A stretch of 5,932 nucleotides of DNA from Kingella oralis. GTDB taxonomy: Bacteria; Pseudomonadota; Gammaproteobacteria; Burkholderiales; Neisseriaceae. The DNA lies in NCBI GenBank assembly GCA_905373195.1, contig CAJPSG010000078.1, forward strand, positions 1-5,932. The letters run 5' to 3'. Below the pieces are notes generated by a model that saw only the letters and a program-made list of their open reading frames with translations, was not told the origin of the DNA and ran no database searches. Shown in pieces: positions 4,882-5,932 of this stretch. A program made the translations under genes and the position numbers. Positions within the stretch are counted from its first letter, which is position 1. Each line of letters begins with the position of its first letter.

Positions 4882-5171
4882 TCTTGGCGGATGCCAAACG
4901 GCAGTTTTTGCAACATTGCCATTTGTTCGGTATTGTCGCTGTCAAACAACCATTGCCCTTTTTCGTCGTAAAAATCCAGCGCAGCGAGTCGTTCGGACAA
5001 ATATGGGTCATTAGGGTATTTATTGCGCAGCTCTTGTGCGCGTTCGCTTACGGCATTCAGGCTGCCTACGGTGTGGATTTTGACGTGCATGCCGTCGTAG
5101 CCTGCAATCGGGATAAGCTGTTCGCCTTGTTCGGCAAGCTGGGATAGGGTTTGCATTAGGGTTTTGTTCAT
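4806..5171 (-). CDS. Tail assembly chaperone (lambda gpG-like), zero-frame product
   Basis: This 121-residue product starts at 5171 with AAAGGAAA six bases upstream. The frame is open to 5204, but that extension begins inside a terminator hairpin and lacks a ribosome site. The sequence opens MNKTLMQTLSQLAEQ, includes KIHTVGSLNAVSERAQELRN (residues 31-50), a central YLSERLAALDFYDEKGQWLF (57-76) and a helical C-terminus with FGIRQEWQQAVEAAL. It belongs with the short gpG-type chaperones that precede and overlap a gpT-like frame, and the overlap here is 76 bases. After the slippery site it ends within eight residues. It would be made in excess over the frameshifted form and keep the tape measure protein soluble during tail assembly. 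In most siphophages this pair follows the tail tube gene and precedes the tape measure; here it lies upstream of the portal. Confidence 0.85.
   Translation of the reverse strand: MNKTLMQTLSQLAEQGEQLIPIAGYDGMHVKIHTVGSLNAVSERAQELRNKYPNDPYLSERLAALDFYDEKGQWLFDSDNTEQMAMLQKLPFGIRQEWQQAVEAALSSQTPKNRLAIGKLS
5056..5067 (-). repeat. DNA uptake sequence (exact, minus strand)
   Basis: AGGCAGCCTGAA in sense orientation inside the tail chaperone gene, specifying its GSLN residues (36-39). Confidence 0.85.
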
Positions 5172-5189
5172 GGGATTTCCTTTGGGGAT

Positions 5190-5213
5190 AAAAAAACGCC
5201 GCATTGGGCGGCG
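5190..5213 (-). terminator. Rho-independent terminator after membrane protein B
   Basis: On the minus strand CGCCGC (5213-5208), a five-base loop CCAAT, and GCGGCG (5202-5197) are followed at once by seven T residues (5196-5190). It lies 34 bases beyond the stop of membrane protein B and only 18 bases before the chaperone start codon, so it closes the membrane protein's own transcription unit. Unless it is leaky or overridden by antitermination, it would cut the chaperone off from upstream promoters. Confidence 0.8.
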
Positions 5214-5247
5214 GGGTTATTTTCGTGTTCTACGGTAAAGTCAGTGC

Positions 5248-5364
5248 TTATTTAGACAATGTACTAATCAGCGGGGTAACCATTAGGGCAAACATGCCCA
5301 GCGCCACCAATAACACGGCAATGCCGATGCACATTCTGATAAACGGGCTTGAATACATTTCCAT
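5248..5364 (-). CDS. Small membrane protein B (38 aa; possible 58-aa form from TTG at 5424)
   Basis: Unrecognised family. The ATG at 5364 has GAGGGA six bases upstream and gives a 38-residue protein that is almost entirely one hydrophobic helix (MCIGIAVLLVALGMFALMV, about residues 11-29), with a short polar end. The frame continues upstream without a stop. A TTG at 5424-5422 with GGAG (5436-5433, eight-base spacing) would add 20 residues starting MSKQNYSKTK, much as membrane protein A has a 19-residue N-terminal extension before its internal start. The core IRMCIGIAVL resembles IKLCVGIAIL of protein A. The gene is bracketed by terminators at 5190-5213 and 5451-5480 and has a divergent plus-strand promoter upstream. 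I could not find a clear minus-strand promoter. A toxin-like or antisense-controlled membrane peptide is the inference; a phage lysis or exclusion peptide is the main alternative. Confidence 0.65.
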   Translation of the reverse strand: MEMYSSPFIRMCIGIAVLLVALGMFALMVTPLISTLSK

Positions 5365-5402
5365 TTTTAGTCCCTCTTTTGGATGCAATTCCAGTTTGGT
5401 TT

Positions 5403-5411
5403 TGCTATAAT
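5403..5411 (+). promoter_or_regulatory. Predicted antisense promoter B (extended -10 TGCTATAAT)
   Basis: A perfect TATAAT at 5406-5411 is preceded by TGC. At 17-base spacing the -35 position reads only ATGCAA (3/6), but an extended -10 can compensate. It lies 42 bases upstream of the ATG of membrane protein B and points away from it. The matching element of module A begins 43 bases upstream of that protein's internal ATG. Confidence 0.55.
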
Positions 5412-5417
5412 TTTGTT

Positions 5418-5484
5418 TACTCAATCTTGGTTCTCCATTTGGATAATCAAAACCCCCGAAAGCGCCAACTTTCGGGGGTTTTTG
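5418..5484 (+). ncRNA. Predicted antisense/small RNA B (~66 nt)
   Basis: Inferred from the extended -10 at 5403-5411 and the terminator at 5451-5483. The RNA would be complementary to the possible TTG start (5424-5422) and GGAG site (5436-5433) of the long form of membrane protein B, matching the layout of RNA A. Apart from the terminator stem I see no strong internal hairpin. Confidence 0.4.
5451..5480. terminator. Bidirectional hairpin terminator
   Basis: AACCCCCGAAAG (5451-5462) pairs with CTTTCGGGGGTT (5469-5480), a 12-bp perfect stem around CGCCAA. The plus strand continues in T residues to 5483 and then GTGTTTT; the minus strand gives TTTTGATT. It ends the plus-strand small RNA and also closes the tandem membrane-protein operon transcribed leftward from the right edge. 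Confidence 0.85.
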
Positions 5485-5510
5485 TGTTTTAGGTTCTAAT
5501 CTAGACGTGG

Positions 5511-5720
5511 TTATTTTCGGGTTCTGCGGTAAATAATGCCGCAGCCAACAATAATGGGAAAAGCGATGCGGGCATAAGGATACAAGGGCGAATGGATATT
5601 CCAATAGCCATGCCGCGCATATTTTAATGCTTCGGGGTCGGTATCGGGAAAAAAGACAAGCCAAATTGTTAAGAATAACCAAAGGATAATATCCATGTTT
5701 TTCTTGAATTTATCCCACAT
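5511..5720 (-). CDS. Small two-helix membrane protein (69 aa), unknown function
   Basis: The start at 5720 has GGAG nine bases upstream, inside the nine-base gap after the preceding gene, so the two are coupled. The protein has a basic N-terminus (MWDKFKKN), a first hydrophobic helix (IILWLFLTIWLVFF, residues 11-24), a polar loop with acidic and aromatic residues (PDTDPEALKYARHGYW), a second hydrophobic segment (IAFPIIVGCGII, 52-63) and a basic tail (YRRTRK), which predicts both ends in the cytoplasm. It is similar in layout to the upstream protein; compare YARIAFPII with RICQIALPMI. It could be a superinfection-exclusion, lysis or unrelated accessory peptide; nothing in the sequence decides between these. 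A terminator follows 28 bases after the stop. Confidence 0.7.
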   Translation of the reverse strand: MWDKFKKNMDIILWLFLTIWLVFFPDTDPEALKYARHGYWNIHSPLYPYARIAFPIIVGCGIIYRRTRK

Positions 5721-5729
5721 TGCTTGCTC

Positions 5730-5932
5730 CTAATGCGAAATTGCTGCAACAAGCAATTTCAGCAGCCAAATCATCGGCAATGCAATTTGGCAGATACGAT
5801 AAAAACGGCTTTCGGGGTATTCTTGGCGAAGCTGGTAAGTGTCATACAGCATCCAACCTGCAAGAAAAACCAACATGGCAGCTAGCCACCATACATGCAA
5901 CATCCCCCAAACATCTTGGCGGGAAAGGAGGA
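5730..5932 (-). CDS. Small membrane protein (cut by window edge), unknown function
   Basis: The frame runs from the right edge to a TAG at 5730-5732. The first visible ATG is at 5903 and would give 57 residues, but only a run of G lies directly against it, with no properly spaced ribosome site. The frame stays open for nine further codons (including SRQDVWG), so the real start is probably beyond the window. The visible protein has a hydrophobic segment (VWWLAAMLVFLAGWMLY), a charged loop (DTYQLRQEYPESRFYR) and a second hydrophobic segment (IALPMIWLLKLLVAA). It is the first visible gene of a two-gene leftward operon with the 69-residue protein. Confidence 0.6.
   Translation of the reverse strand, partial: LLSRQDVWGMLHVWWLAAMLVFLAGWMLYDTYQLRQEYPESRFYRICQIALPMIWLLKLLVAAISH
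5737..5760. repeat. 9-bp inverted repeat at the 3' end of the edge membrane-protein gene
   Basis: GAAATTGCT (5737-5745) pairs with AGCAATTTC (5752-5760) around a six-base loop. It falls in the last codons of the edge gene, just before the ribosome site of the 69-residue gene. No T tract follows on the minus strand, so it is not an obvious terminator; it may affect coupling or mRNA stability. Confidence 0.5.

Noticed and set aside
5172..5204. Upstream start for the tail chaperone (MRRFFIPKG...)
   Set aside because: It begins in the terminator loop and would translate the T tract; the ATG at 5171 has AAAGGAAA at good spacing.
5404..5432. Minus-strand promoter for membrane protein B (TATAGC at 5409-5404)
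   Set aside because: It is only the reverse face of the plus-strand TATAAT, with AACCAA at the -35 position; too weak to list.
5248..5682. Open frame of 144 residues ending in the same C-terminus as membrane protein B
   Set aside because: Its N-terminal half overlaps the 69-residue gene in another frame and runs through the 12-bp terminator; it has no ribosome site at its start. Only the C-terminal 38 (possibly 58) residues are credible.
1..5932. CRISPR array, tRNA or rRNA genes, insertion sequence ends, att sites
   Set aside because: No regularly spaced repeats, no cloverleaf or conserved rRNA segments, no transposase frame or matching terminal repeats, and no integrase or att-like direct repeat were seen. 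The dispersed 12-base repeats are uptake sequences.

Overview
This window looks like a stretch of prophage in a member of the Neisseriaceae, most probably Kingella or a close relative. Nearly every gene on the minus strand is a recognisable virion assembly gene of a long-tailed (HK97/lambda-like) phage. The 12-base DNA uptake sequence AGGCAGCCTGAA, the Kingella-type dialect, occurs five times exactly and four more times with one mismatch. The gonococcal/meningococcal core GCCGTCTGAA was not seen.

Layout. At the left, on the plus strand, is the 3' part of a KilA-N/ORF6C-type phage antirepressor-like gene (1-710). It converges on a minus-strand run of structural genes, and a small hairpin built around an uptake sequence separates the two (716-735). 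Reading the minus strand in its own direction (right to left), the window holds: two small membrane proteins in tandem (5932-5511, the first cut by the window edge); a bidirectional terminator; a 38-residue membrane protein (5364-5248); another terminator; a lambda G/GT-like tail assembly chaperone pair joined by a probable -1 frameshift (5171-4552); a 198-residue virion protein with a carbohydrate-binding-like insertion (4528-3932); a 51-residue protein (3919-3764); the portal (3760-2531); a terminator; a 56-residue membrane protein (2437-2267); then head-tail connector, head-tail joining protein, HK97 gp10-like protein and tail completion protein (2255-734).

Two features stand out. First, the 56- and 38-residue membrane proteins look like paralogues in matching settings. 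Each has a plus-strand extended -10 promoter (TGCTAGAAT and TGCTATAAT) firing away from it, a strong hairpin terminator about 40 bases further on, and hence a predicted 65-80 nt antisense RNA covering its 5' region. This resembles type I toxin-antitoxin architecture, and having two copies flanking the portal-to-chaperone block is unusual. Second, the tail chaperone has a textbook frameshift site: an A AAA AAC heptamer followed five bases later by a 9-bp stem.

The structural gene order is also non-canonical. The chaperones lie upstream of the portal, and no protease or capsid gene lies between portal and connector. This suggests a mosaic or rearranged element. The window does not show whether the prophage is functional. 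All functional calls come from reading the translated sequence and known family patterns, without database searches.
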